Source of the DNA: SIAJ01 sp036266155
GTDB taxonomy: Bacteria; Planctomycetota; Planctomycetia; Gemmatales; Gemmataceae
DNA length: 19,515 nt
NCBI GenBank assembly: GCA_036266155.1
Contig: DATANR010000034.1
Span: 1 to 19,515, forward strand
Direction: 5' to 3'
The translations under genes were made by a program, and so were the position numbers. The notes under the pieces were generated by a model. That model ran no database searches, had not been told where the DNA came from, and saw only the letters and a list, made by a program, of their open reading frames with translations. Each line of letters opens with the position of its first letter. The stretch's first letter is position 1. This document shows, in pieces, positions 7,063-15,325 of this stretch.

Positions 7063-10000
7063 ATGTTGAAGGCCCGCCTTGCCGCGGTTGCTTTCGTGGC
7101 GCTGGCCTGTGGTCCCGCGCTGCGGGCAGCCGAGCCGGCGGCGTCGCCCGAGTTCTTCGAGAACAAGGTCCGTCCCGTTCTGATCGAGCATTGCTTCAAG
7201 TGCCACGGCGACTCCAAGGGCAAGGAGCCCAAGGGTGGCCTGCGGCTCGATAGCCGGGCGGCGCTGCTCAAGGGCGGCGACAACGGCCCGGCCCTAGTCG
7301 TCGGCGCGCCGGATAAGAGCAAGATCATCGAGGCGGTTCGCTATCAAAACGCCGACATGCAGATGCCGCCCAAGGGTAAGCTGTCGGACGCGGTGATCGC
7401 CAACTTGACCGCGTGGGTGAAGGCCGGCGCCGTCTGGCCGGGCGAGGCGGCGGGGCCGGCGATCGGCATCGCGGCATTCGACCTGGCGAAACGTAAACGG
7501 GAGCATTGGGCATGGCGGCCGGTCCGAGCGCCGGATGTGCCGAGCGTCCGCGATGCGAGTTGGCCGGCAAGCGCGGTCGATCGCTTCATCCTCGCCAAGC
7601 TCGAGGCCAACAAGCTGCGTCCCGCATTGCCGGCCGAGCGCCGCGTGTGGATTCGCCGCGTCACGTTCGACCTGATCGGCCTGCCGCCGACGCCCGCGGA
7701 GATCGACGCGTACCTCGCGGACACGTCCGTCGATGCCGAGCGCACCGTTGTGGAGCGGCTGCTGGCATCGCCGCACTTCGGCGAACGTTGGGCCCGGCAC
7801 TGGCTCGATCTCGTGCGCTACGCGGAGACCCGTGGGCATGAGTTCGATCCGCTCATTCCCAACGCCTATCAGTACCGCGACTACGTGATCCGGGGCCTGA
7901 ACGCGGACGTGCCCTACGACCGCTTCGTCCAAGAGCAGATCGCCGGAGACTTGCTGCCGAAGCCGCGCCTCCATCCGAAGGATGGGTTCAACGAGTCCGT
8001 GCTTGGCACGGGCTTCTGGTTCTTGAACGAGGAAGTCCATTCGCCGGTCGACATTCGGCAGGATCAGGCCGACCGCTTCGACAACCGGATCGACGTGCTG
8101 ACCAAGACATTCTGTGCATTGACCGTTTCCTGCGCCCGCTGCCACGACCACAAATTCGACGCGATCAGCACGCGCGATTATTACGCGCTCTATGGCATCA
8201 TCGAAGGTTCGAGCTACCGGCAAGTGCGGTTCGATACCATCGAGCAGAATCGACGGCTGGGCCGCGAGCTTGACGAGCTGAACGCGCAATCGGCGCGAGC
8301 GTCGTCGGCGGCACTACGCGGCAAGCCGCTTCGTGCCATTCCGGAGTGGAAGGTCCCACCGCTTCCCGCGGGCACGGAAGTTGTCATCGACTATTCGTCG
8401 TGCCGACCGGACCAGTGGCTGCCCGACGACGCGAGCTTCGGCACGCGTCCGCGGCAGATTGGCGATCTCATCGTTGAAGGCGGTCGTGTCCAGTTCGCGG
8501 AGCGGGCGGCCGCGGTCTACGATCGGCTCTGGAGCGACGCTGCCGTCCCGCCGAAAACCGAAGCGGACCATGGTGTGCTCGGCGCACGACCACGGTCGGG
8601 CCGATCGATTCGGACGCCGATGTTTCAGGTCGCGGGCAAGCTTCATTACCTCGTGAAGGGCGGCGGCATGGCCTTCGCAGCCGTCGACGGCCATACGCTG
8701 GTGGCGGGGCCATTGCACGGCTCGCTGGTCATGGAGTTCCCGAACTCCACTGGCTATCGCTGGGTGACGCACGACCTGTCGGCCTATCAAGGGCATCACG
8801 TTCACGTCGAATTCACCGCGGGCAAGGAGCAGGAGATTGCGGTGGCGATGGTCGTGCAAGGCTCGCCTGCGCCGCCGTTGCCGCTGCTGGGAAAGAACGT
8901 CGACGCGGATGAGCACGAGGTTGCCGCCACGATCGAGCGACTGGCACATGGGCCGCCGACCACGGCCAGGGACGCCAGCATCGCGAACGCCCTGCTCGAG
9001 ATTGGGGGTTCGCAAGAGGTCAAGCAGGCAACCGCTGATTACCTCACCGGCCGCGAGCGGATCGCCAAGGAGATTCACAAAACCTCGCGCCTGGCGCCGG
9101 CCGCATGGGAAGGATCGGCCGTCGACGAACGCGTCTTCATCCGCGGATCGCCCAAGGGACTCGGCGAACCGGTGCCGCGGCGATTCCTCGAAGCGCTCGC
9201 GGGCAACGGAGCGATGACAACTGAGCCCGGCAGCGGTCGCCTGGCGTTGGCCAAAACGATGACTGACCGGGAGAAGAACCCGTTCATCGCCCGCGTCATG
9301 GTCAATCGCGTCTGGCATCACCTGTTTGGCCGCGGGCTTGTCGCTTCGGTCGATAATTTCGGCGTCCTCGGTGAAGCGCCGACCCATCCGGAACTGCTCG
9401 ACTTCCTCGCCGATCGCTTTGTGCGTGATGGTTGGTCGACGAAGAACTTGATCCGCGATCTTGTTCTCTCGAGCACGTATCGCATGTCGACGCTCGGCGA
9501 TCCTGAGTCGGACAAGGCGGACGTGCAGAATCTGCTCGTTCATCGTATGCGCATCCGGCGACTGGAAGGCGAGGCCATTCGCGACGCGATGCTCGCTGTC
9601 TCGGGCCGGCTCGATCGCGCATCGTTCGGCCCGCCGATCCCCGTGCATCTGACGCCGTTCCTCGAAGGTCGCGGCAAGCCGGGCGTCAGCGGCCCGCTCG
9701 ATGGCGATGGCCGGCGCTCGATCTATCAATCAGTCCGGCGCAACTTCCTCAATCCGTTCTTCCTCGCATTCGACACACCGATTCCGTTCTCGACGGTCGG
9801 GCGTCGACAGGTATCCAACGTGCCGGCGCAGGCGCTCATCTTGCTAAACGATCCGTTCGTGCAGCAGCAGGCGGCACTCTGGGCGAAAGATGTGCTCGCT
9901 CGCCCGATGATGCCGCCAGAGCGGATTCGCTCGATGTACCTGACGGCATTCGGCCGGCCGCCCACCAACGACGAATCGGCGGCGTGCCTGGAGTTCATTG

Positions 10001-10104
10001 ATGAGCAGGCCAAGCGCCACGGCACCAAGCCGGACGAGTTGAAGCCGTGGGCTGACCTGGCGCACACGCTGTTCAACATGAAAGAGTTCATCTACCTGGA
10101 CTGA
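7063..10104 (+). CDS. PSCyt1/DUF1549/DUF1553 planctomycete cytochrome c protein
   Basis: The protein is 1013 residues. The ATG at 7063 follows GGAG at 7051-7054 and opens a signal peptide (LKARLAAVAFVALACGPALRA). Residues about 28-105 are a PSCyt1 cytochrome c-like domain with one haem motif, C44-F-K-C47-H48, and a candidate distal Met in MQMPPKGKL. Residues about 165-388 are DUF1549 (PSCyt2), with RRVTFDLIGLPPTP and a second C-x-x-C-H, C357-A-R-C360-H361. A less conserved middle part may be a binding domain. From about 723 to the end is DUF1553 (PSD1), with NPFIARVMVNRVWHHLFGRG and a late VSNVPAQALILLNDP. The length is normal for the family. These proteins are numerous in planctomycetes, are exported and have been linked to polysaccharide breakdown; their exact reaction is not established. 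The DUF1501 partner starts nine bases downstream, the usual pairing. Confidence 0.95.
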   Translation: MLKARLAAVAFVALACGPALRAAEPAASPEFFENKVRPVLIEHCFKCHGDSKGKEPKGGLRLDSRAALLKGGDNGPALVVGAPDKSKIIEAVRYQNADMQMPPKGKLSDAVIANLTAWVKAGAVWPGEAAGPAIGIAAFDLAKRKREHWAWRPVRAPDVPSVRDASWPASAVDRFILAKLEANKLRPALPAERRVWIRRVTFDLIGLPPTPAEIDAYLADTSVDAERTVVERLLASPHFGERWARHWLDLVRYAETRGHEFDPLIPNAYQYRDYVIRGLNADVPYDRFVQEQIAGDLLPKPRLHPKDGFNESVLGTGFWFLNEEVHSPVDIRQDQADRFDNRIDVLTKTFCALTVSCARCHDHKFDAISTRDYYALYGIIEGSSYRQVRFDTIEQNRRLGRELDELNAQSARASSAALRGKPLRAIPEWKVPPLPAGTEVVIDYSSCRPDQWLPDDASFGTRPRQIGDLIVEGGRVQFAERAAAVYDRLWSDAAVPPKTEADHGVLGARPRSGRSIRTPMFQVAGKLHYLVKGGGMAFAAVDGHTLVAGPLHGSLVMEFPNSTGYRWVTHDLSAYQGHHVHVEFTAGKEQEIAVAMVVQGSPAPPLPLLGKNVDADEHEVAATIERLAHGPPTTARDASIANALLEIGGSQEVKQATADYLTGRERIAKEIHKTSRLAPAAWEGSAVDERVFIRGSPKGLGEPVPRRFLEALAGNGAMTTEPGSGRLALAKTMTDREKNPFIARVMVNRVWHHLFGRGLVASVDNFGVLGEAPTHPELLDFLADRFVRDGWSTKNLIRDLVLSSTYRMSTLGDPESDKADVQNLLVHRMRIRRLEGEAIRDAMLAVSGRLDRASFGPPIPVHLTPFLEGRGKPGVSGPLDGDGRRSIYQSVRRNFLNPFFLAFDTPIPFSTVGRRQVSNVPAQALILLNDPFVQQQAALWAKDVLARPMMPPERIRSMYLTAFGRPPTNDESAACLEFIDEQAKRHGTKPDELKPWADLAHTLFNMKEFIYLD

Positions 10105-10113
10105 GGGCGGTTG

Positions 10114-11523
10114 ATGCACGCCAGCGGGTTTACGTTTCGTCGGCCATCGCGGCGCGAGATGTTGCAGCGAAGCGCCAACGGCTTCGGCGCGCTCGCCCTC
10201 GCGGCACTGCTTGCCGAAGAAGCTCGCGGCGACGCGCAACCGGTCGTCCATCACCCCGCGAAGGCGAAATCGGTCATCTTCCTTTACATGGACGGCGGCG
10301 TCTCGCAGGTCGACACGTTCGACCATAAGCCGATGCTGGCGAAGTACGACGGCAAGGACCCGCACTCGGTCTTCAAGGTCGAGCCGACGCAGTTCAATGC
10401 CGTCGGCAAGGTGATGGCCTCGCCGTGGAAGTTCAAGCAGCACGGCGACTGCGGCCAGTGGGTGAGCGAGTTGTTCCCTCATGTCGCGAAGTGTGTCGAT
10501 GACTTGGCCTTCGTTCGCTCGTTGACGTCCAAGTTCCCCGAGCACACGAGCGCCAATTACTTCTTGCACACCGGCAGCGGCATCCAGGGCCGGCCGAGCA
10601 TGGGCGCGTGGGTCGGCTATGGCCTCGGGACCGAGTCGAAGGAACTGCCCGGCTTCATCGTGCTCAACGGCGGGCTGATTCCACCGGGCGGGCTCGACAA
10701 CTTCAATAGCGGCTTTCTACCGGCCGCGTTTCAGGGCTCCGTGTTTCGAGCGGGCGATCCGCCGGTTGCCAATGTCGTTCCGCTAGAGCCGAAGTCAGCA
10801 TTGCAGACGGGCAAGCTCGAGCTGTTGAAGAAACTGGATGCCGGCGCTCGCGAGCGCTATCGCGGGGCCGACGAGATCGAGTCGGCGATCAAGAATTACG
10901 AGACCGCCTTCCGCATGCAGGCGGCCGTCCCCGAGTTGATGGACCTCAAGAGCGAATCGGACGCGGTCAAGAAGCTCTATGGGCTTGATGCGGAGTTCGG
11001 CCACACGCGCACCTTTGGCCGCCAGTGCTTGATCGCGCGCCGGCTCGTTGAACGCGGCGTGCGCTTCATGGAGTTGACCTGCCCCGCGGCCGGCGGCGAT
11101 CGGTGGGATCAGCATTCGGATTTGAAAAAGGGACACGAAGCCAACGCGCTGGCCACCGATCAGCCGATCGCCGGCCTGTTGACGGACCTCAAGAAGCGCG
11201 GCTTGCTCAAGGACACGCTCGTCGTCTGGGCCGGCGAGTTCGGCCGCACGCCGTTCGCACAAGGGTCGAACGGCCGCGATCACAATCAATATGGCTACAC
11301 GGTTTGGCTGGCCGGCGGCGGGACCAAGGGCGGCGTCGCCCATGGCGAGACCGACGAGTGGGGCTACAAGGCCGTTCAGGGCAAGGCCGAGATGCACGAT
11401 CTGCACGCGACGATTCTGCACCTGCTCGGCGTCGACCACAAGAAGTTGACCTTCCGATTCGGCGGGCGCGACATGCGCCTGACCGACGTTCACGGCGAAT
11501 TGATCACGCCGATCATCGCCTGA
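10114..11523 (+). CDS. Tat-exported DUF1501 protein
   Basis: The protein is 469 residues. The ATG at 10114 follows GAGGG at 10103-10107; a TTG codon directly before it is a less likely start. The N-terminus has a twin-arginine motif (SRREML) followed by a hydrophobic region (ALALAALLAEEARG), so it is probably exported folded through Tat. DUF1501 belongs to the alkaline phosphatase/sulfatase-like fold. Visible family landmarks are FLYMDGGVSQVDTFDHKP near residue 55, the late EFGRTP and GRDHN around 385, and MHDLHATILHLLG near 430. These include likely metal-site Asp and His residues, but activity has not been clearly assigned for this family. It follows the DUF1549/DUF1553 gene by nine bases, the standard planctomycete pairing. 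Confidence 0.93.
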   Translation: MHASGFTFRRPSRREMLQRSANGFGALALAALLAEEARGDAQPVVHHPAKAKSVIFLYMDGGVSQVDTFDHKPMLAKYDGKDPHSVFKVEPTQFNAVGKVMASPWKFKQHGDCGQWVSELFPHVAKCVDDLAFVRSLTSKFPEHTSANYFLHTGSGIQGRPSMGAWVGYGLGTESKELPGFIVLNGGLIPPGGLDNFNSGFLPAAFQGSVFRAGDPPVANVVPLEPKSALQTGKLELLKKLDAGARERYRGADEIESAIKNYETAFRMQAAVPELMDLKSESDAVKKLYGLDAEFGHTRTFGRQCLIARRLVERGVRFMELTCPAAGGDRWDQHSDLKKGHEANALATDQPIAGLLTDLKKRGLLKDTLVVWAGEFGRTPFAQGSNGRDHNQYGYTVWLAGGGTKGGVAHGETDEWGYKAVQGKAEMHDLHATILHLLGVDHKKLTFRFGGRDMRLTDVHGELITPIIA

Positions 11524-11549
11524 CTTCCTTCCTCTCCTGGGAACACTCC

Positions 11550-12872
11550 ATGAATCCGAATCTCCTCTCTCGCCGTTCGGCCCTCGGGGCAATGGCCGCT
11601 AGTCTGACTGCTCCGTTCGTCTTTCGCCACGCGGCCGGCGCGGCGCCCAGCGAAACCGTGTTGCACGCGAGCTTCGGCGCCAGCGGCATGGCGGGTTCCG
11701 ATATCGGTTCACTCACGGGAAGCAAGAACCTCAAGCTCGTTGCCGTTGCCGAGGTCGATCTGGCTCGCACAGCCGACGTCCAAAAGAAGTGGCCGGACGT
11801 TCGCGTGTACCAGGACTGGCGTGAGTTGCTCGACAAGGAGAAACACCTCGACTCGGTTAACATCTCGACGCCCGATCATATGCACGCGCCGATCACCATG
11901 AGCTGCATCCATCGCGGCATCAACGTTTACACGCAGAAGCCGTTGACGCAGACGATCTACGAAGCCCGGCAACTGACCAAGGCGGCGGCCGACAAGAAAA
12001 TCGTTAGCCAGATGGGCATTCAGATCCACTCGGCCGCCGAGCATCGGACGATCGTGGCGATCATTCAGTCGGGCGCGATTGGAAAGGTAAAAGAAGTGCA
12101 CTCATGGAGCGGCAAAGATTGGGGCGATCGCAATCCTCGCCCCAATCGAACCGACAAAGTTCCCGAAGGCTTCAATTGGGATTCCTGGCTCGGCGTCGCG
12201 GCCGATCGGCCGTTCATCGGCGGCGGGTACTACCATCCGGGCAACTGGCGCAAGCGCCTCGATTTCGGCACGGGCACCTTCGGCGACATGGGCTGCCACA
12301 TACTCGATCCGGTGTTCATGTCGCTGGCGCTGACAGCTCCGACCATGGTTCGCTCCGAAGGCGACGCCGTCAACGACGATAGCTGGGGGCTCGACAACCT
12401 GGTGAAATACACATTCCCCGGCACCAAGTACACAACTGAGAAGCTCGCGTTGACCTGGTACAACGGCAAACTACGCCCGCCGGAAGCGGTCCTCAAGCTG
12501 GCGGAAGCCAAGCAGGTGAGCGGACAAGGCTCGATCTACATTGGCACCGAAGGCGTCATGTACTCGCCGTACATCGCGTTTCCGACGCTCTTGCCCGCCG
12601 ACAAGTTCAAGGACGCGAAGCTGCCACGCGAGGGCGCGGAGAACCATTATCTCCAATTTGTCGAAGCCGTGCGCGGCAACGCGAAGACGTCGGCCCCGTT
12701 CAGTTATGCAGGACCACTCACCGAATCGGTCCTGCTCGGTTGCCTGGCTACGCGGTTCCCGAAGACGGATCTTCAGTGGGATGCCGACAAGTTGAAGGTG
12801 ACCAACGAGGAGAAGGCCAACCAGTTCGTCCGCAAGACGTACCGCAAGGGCTGGGAGGTCGAGGGGCTGTGA
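11550..12872 (+). CDS. Tat-exported Gfo/Idh/MocA family oxidoreductase
   Basis: The protein is 440 residues. The ATG at 11550 is chosen because it opens a twin-arginine signal (LSRRSALGAMAAS); a longer in-frame reading back to 11103 lies within the DUF1501 gene. The N-terminal Rossmann part has FGASGMAGSDI as the nucleotide loop, an acidic strand end (VAVAEVD), and STPDHMHAP. The usual E-K-P motif is read as Q-K-P-L-T, with Lys130 conserved, as in other Tat-exported planctomycete members. The C-terminal domain carries DMGCHILDP, with Asp246 and His250 in the expected catalytic positions. Family members oxidise or reduce sugars and related polyols using bound NAD(P). The substrate here is unknown. 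It trails DUF1501 by 26 bases and probably belongs to the same operon, so its substrate may come from the same polymer or sugar pathway. Confidence 0.92.
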   Translation: MNPNLLSRRSALGAMAASLTAPFVFRHAAGAAPSETVLHASFGASGMAGSDIGSLTGSKNLKLVAVAEVDLARTADVQKKWPDVRVYQDWRELLDKEKHLDSVNISTPDHMHAPITMSCIHRGINVYTQKPLTQTIYEARQLTKAAADKKIVSQMGIQIHSAAEHRTIVAIIQSGAIGKVKEVHSWSGKDWGDRNPRPNRTDKVPEGFNWDSWLGVAADRPFIGGGYYHPGNWRKRLDFGTGTFGDMGCHILDPVFMSLALTAPTMVRSEGDAVNDDSWGLDNLVKYTFPGTKYTTEKLALTWYNGKLRPPEAVLKLAEAKQVSGQGSIYIGTEGVMYSPYIAFPTLLPADKFKDAKLPREGAENHYLQFVEAVRGNAKTSAPFSYAGPLTESVLLGCLATRFPKTDLQWDADKLKVTNEEKANQFVRKTYRKGWEVEGL

Positions 12873-12878
12873 GTTGAA

Positions 12879-14330
12879 TCACGGCCAGTGCTTGATAGTC
12901 TGCCCGCTCGTCTGGGCGGTGGTCGGGTCGAATACGTTCAAACCCAGGCCGCCGTCCACGATGCTGCTCGCGGCGAACTGGACGGCACTCTTCGAGTCGG
13001 CGCCTGGCGCTCCTGTCGCTTTTCCAAGGAATAGGGTGTCGTTGCCCGTGTTGCCCAGTAGGTTCGTCAGCCCGTTGAATAAGACCGGGCCCGGAGAACC
13101 CTGCGCTGCGGTGTCCTGCGCCACCGTGATCGTGTCGTCGCTGCTGCCGAGGTCAGTGGTGAACTTGCCGGTGAAGACGGCCCCATCGTCAATGGTCAGG
13201 CCGTCAATTCCACTGCTGGTCAAGATGGAGACCTTGTCACCAACCGATGTCTGGCGAATGGTAATCGTGTCCGCCCCAATGCCGGTCGCGATCGACAAAT
13301 CACCAACAACGCCGGCCGCACCGCTCTTGTCCCCGATCGTGACCGAGTTGTCGCCGTTGCCGAATTTCAAGCTCATTGACTGATCAGCCTTGAATTTGGA
13401 CGACGCGGTAAACGTGTCGCCCAACGCCCCACCGGTGATTGCAATTTTGCCCTTCAGCTCGCTCGTCGAAGATGTGCCAAATGTCACGTTCGTCGCAAGC
13501 TTGCCTGTTACTTGAAAACCACCGTTCGCGGTAAAACTTGTGCCCGCTGGAGTGACGGAGGCCGTGTCCCCAGCGCCGCGCTTCACGTTGTTGGTTGTAA
13601 TCGTGCCGGCGGTTTCATTGATCGTGGCATTCAAGTACCCGGTCACAGTGGCGTCGCCGTTCACGGTAAACGCGTTGCCACCCGCCGTGATCGTGGCGCT
13701 GCGTGCCTTCGATATCACAGTGAAACCGTTGGCGGTCGTGGCTGTTCCGCCATTGGCGGTGACGTTGGCAGCCTGAAAAGACGACACGCTAATCGGCCCG
13801 TTCACCGTGAGTGAGGTTCCGCTCACCGTCACTGTTCCAGTACCCGTCGTCGAACTGAGGGTGACCCCGGTCGTGGTCATGGTCCCCTTGGACTCGGTCA
13901 GTGTCGCGTTTCGGTACGCCGACACGGACACTGGACCGGTGACAATCAGCGAATCGGCGGCGGCGTTGCCCGCCGTCAACGACGACTGGCCGCCGTGAAC
14001 TTTGATGCCGACGGCCGTGCTAGCGCCTTTCCATGTCGCGGACGCCGCGCCGTTCGGATGCGAGACGCCGACGTCCACCGTGCCATTGACCGAGGCGGGA
14101 TTCGTCGTCAAACTCGCGGTCACGACCCCGGCGAGCGCAACAGGCCCGTTGACGGTGACGGTGGTCAACGTGGCGGTCGATGACGCGGCAACTTCCTTCA
14201 GTCCGCCGAGAGTGCTGGTCGTGAACGTCAGATTCCCAATTGAGTCGCCGAACGCGCCGGCAAACGACTTCGTGATCGCCACGTTGGTCGAATTGACCGT
14301 CTGCGTTCCGCCGGTCCCGGACACAGTCAC
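12879..14330 (-). CDS. Repetitive surface protein, 3' part of a frameshifted gene
   Basis: This is 483 residues of Thr/Ser/Gly/Val-rich sequence in the reading frame that continues the gene at 14327-14905 after a frameshift. The coding character extends upstream past the nominal start to about 14400 (GKFAFGIGDSTTTLRDTAF), so the start given here is only the first available codon. Four units of 45-47 residues, each opening with V-N/T-G-x-x-x-V-x-x-Y/F, lie between 13943 and 13460 and suggest a beta-helix or stacked-strand passenger. The final third has Gly-Asn-Asp type turns (GNDTLFLG, GADTITI, SDDTITV), similar to calcium-binding RTX-like turns but irregular. It is probably a large exported or surface protein. 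Its stop lies six bases from that of the convergent oxidoreductase gene. No membrane anchor is visible at the C-terminus. Confidence 0.7.
   Translation of the reverse strand: MTVSGTGGTQTVNSTNVAITKSFAGAFGDSIGNLTFTTSTLGGLKEVAASSTATLTTVTVNGPVALAGVVTASLTTNPASVNGTVDVGVSHPNGAASATWKGASTAVGIKVHGGQSSLTAGNAAADSLIVTGPVSVSAYRNATLTESKGTMTTTGVTLSSTTGTGTVTVSGTSLTVNGPISVSSFQAANVTANGGTATTANGFTVISKARSATITAGGNAFTVNGDATVTGYLNATINETAGTITTNNVKRGAGDTASVTPAGTSFTANGGFQVTGKLATNVTFGTSSTSELKGKIAITGGALGDTFTASSKFKADQSMSLKFGNGDNSVTIGDKSGAAGVVGDLSIATGIGADTITIRQTSVGDKVSILTSSGIDGLTIDDGAVFTGKFTTDLGSSDDTITVAQDTAAQGSPGPVLFNGLTNLLGNTGNDTLFLGKATGAPGADSKSAVQFAASSIVDGGLGLNVFDPTTAQTSGQTIKHWP
13460..13943 (-). repeat. Four degenerate repeats of 45-47 residues within the surface protein
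   Basis: Units begin at about 13943, 13805, 13664 and 13529 on the minus strand with V-T-G-P-V-S-V, V-N-G-P-I-S-V, V-N-G-D-A-T-V and A-N-G-G-F-Q-V. Each has a Y/F-x-N/A-A-T-type strand some eight residues later. A more distant, 70-residue version starts near 14153 (VNGPVAL). The repeat is clear in protein and weak in DNA. Confidence 0.6.
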
Positions 14331-14905
14331 ACCCGCTGGTCCGGGGAACGCGGTGTCGCGCAGCGTCGTTGTGCTGTCGCCAATGCCGAAGGCGAACTTC
14401 CCGAGCCAACGACCTGGTTTCCGAGTCCGGCGCCGCCGCGAATGGTGAATGTATCGTTGCCGTCGCCGGCCTTCACGGAGACGCTGGCCAGATCGATTTT
14501 TGTCGAAGTGGTGAAGTTGAAAACGTTGTTGCCATCGCCCAGATCGATGGCAATGCCGCTCGCGAGGCTAATCGGCGCTGCGGGGTCAGACGTGATGCTA
14601 TCGTTTCCGCCCTTCATAGCGACCTTCAGGCTGGTTACTATTCCGGTGATCGACACGGGCGTGTTAACGGTCCCAGGCCCAGCGACGCCAAGGTCGTCGA
14701 TGGTCGTGGTCGCATCCGGCGTGATCGTGGTGGTGCCGGCCCCAAGGTTGAGGTTGGTGATCACATTGGCGGCATCATCCCCGGTCAGAGTGAGGACACC
14801 ATTGACCAGACTCGCAGTCACAATGCCCGCCGGCTGCGAGCGTGATTCGAGTGCGCAGACAGACAGGTATGTGCGACCGCGTGGCGCGGATTGGGACAAA
14901 CGCAT
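14327..14905 (-). CDS. Repetitive surface protein, 5' part ending in a frameshift
   Basis: I start it at the ATG whose complement is 14903-14905 (MRLSQSAPRG). The residues that follow, LSVCALESRSQPAG, fit the planctomycete N-terminal signature 'LE-x-R-x-x-PA' found on many of their large exported proteins. The upstream in-frame extension to 15091 looks non-coding. The body has GDDAANVITNLNL, MKGGNDSITSD, LGDGNNVFNF and AGDGNDTFTIRGGAG, Gly-Asp-Asn rich turns like those of calcium-binding RTX-type repeats. After NQVVG the frame turns into a short non-coding-like tail and stops at 14327, while the expected continuation (FGIGDSTTTLRDTAF) is one base out of frame. The break lies near 14395-14420. 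The gene is either recently broken or carries a sequencing error. Confidence 0.65.
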   Translation of the reverse strand: MRLSQSAPRGRTYLSVCALESRSQPAGIVTASLVNGVLTLTGDDAANVITNLNLGAGTTTITPDATTTIDDLGVAGPGTVNTPVSITGIVTSLKVAMKGGNDSITSDPAAPISLASGIAIDLGDGNNVFNFTTSTKIDLASVSVKAGDGNDTFTIRGGAGLGNQVVGSGSSPSALATAQRRCATPRSPDQRV

Positions 14906-15092
14906 GAGATGCTCAGCAAACGGAAGTGGATACGAGTCGGCGGCGAGTGTCTTGTGAGTGTACATCACCCCGCACGCCCAAACAGGCGCCGGACGAGTAT
15001 CGCGTAGCGCCCCTTGACCGAGAAAGGCTTGACCTAGAGAATGTCCCCGTGGTAACTCATCGGCTTGGATGTCAACGAGTTTGCCCCACAAT

Positions 15093-15163
15093 TACCCGGT
15101 AGTGTAACGGTAGCACAAGAGATTTTGGCTCTCTTCGTCTAGGTTCGAATCCTAGCCGGGTAA
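15093..15163 (+). tRNA. tRNA-Gln (anticodon TTG)
   Basis: The 71-base cloverleaf reads cleanly. The acceptor stem is TACCCGG at 15093-15099 with CCGGGTA at 15156-15162, and the discriminator is A. The D arm is GTGT-AACGGTA-GCAC. The anticodon stem AGAGA/TCTCT encloses the loop TTTTGGC, giving anticodon TTG. The variable loop has four bases, and the T arm is CTAGG-TTCGAAT-CCTAG. CCA is not encoded. The gene is intact although an apparent integrative element begins right after it, as expected when an integrase target uses the 3' end of a tRNA and restores it. Confidence 0.96.
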
Positions 15164-15210
15164 CTCAAAAAAGACCGAGAAAACAAGGCATTTCTGACGG
15201 GTCTGCTCGG

Positions 15211-15256
15211 TAAACCTAAAACTCGAACGAGTTCAGTAAACCTAAAATAAACCTAA
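15211..15256. repeat. Three TAAACCTAA repeats and an inverted repeat beside tRNA-Gln
   Basis: TAAACCTAA occurs at 15211-15219, 15237-15245 and 15248-15256. Between the first two lies AACTCG-AA-CGAGTT at 15219-15232, whose six-base arms are exact reverse complements. A looser pair, ACCGAG at 15174-15179 and CTCGGT at 15206-15211, flanks the left side. Repeated short sites next to a tRNA end resemble the arm-type and core-type sites of tyrosine recombinases. The function is inferred from position. Confidence 0.5.
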
Positions 15257-15325
15257 CTCAGCGAGACTGCCTCCGGCCCTCCATCAAGTCTTTCGTGAAC
15301 CCCTTTCATTTGCCGCACTTCCTTC

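Noticed and set aside
8314..9729. A 471-codon minus-strand open frame
   Set aside because: It lies wholly opposite the DUF1549/DUF1553 gene, whose family motifs are clear, and shows only composition-driven sequence.
12872..12879. Bidirectional terminator between the converging oxidoreductase and surface protein genes
   Set aside because: The two stops are only six bases apart and I see no hairpin with a T run on either side.
13460..13943. CRISPR array, because of the regular spacing of repeated units
   Set aside because: The units are conserved in protein and not in DNA, have no identical repeats, and are explained by a repetitive surface protein.
14395..14420. Programmed -1 ribosomal frameshift in the surface protein gene
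   Set aside because: No canonical slippery heptamer is present in the zero frame. The nearest, C-GGA-AAC, does not allow proper re-pairing, and no strong downstream stem is obvious.
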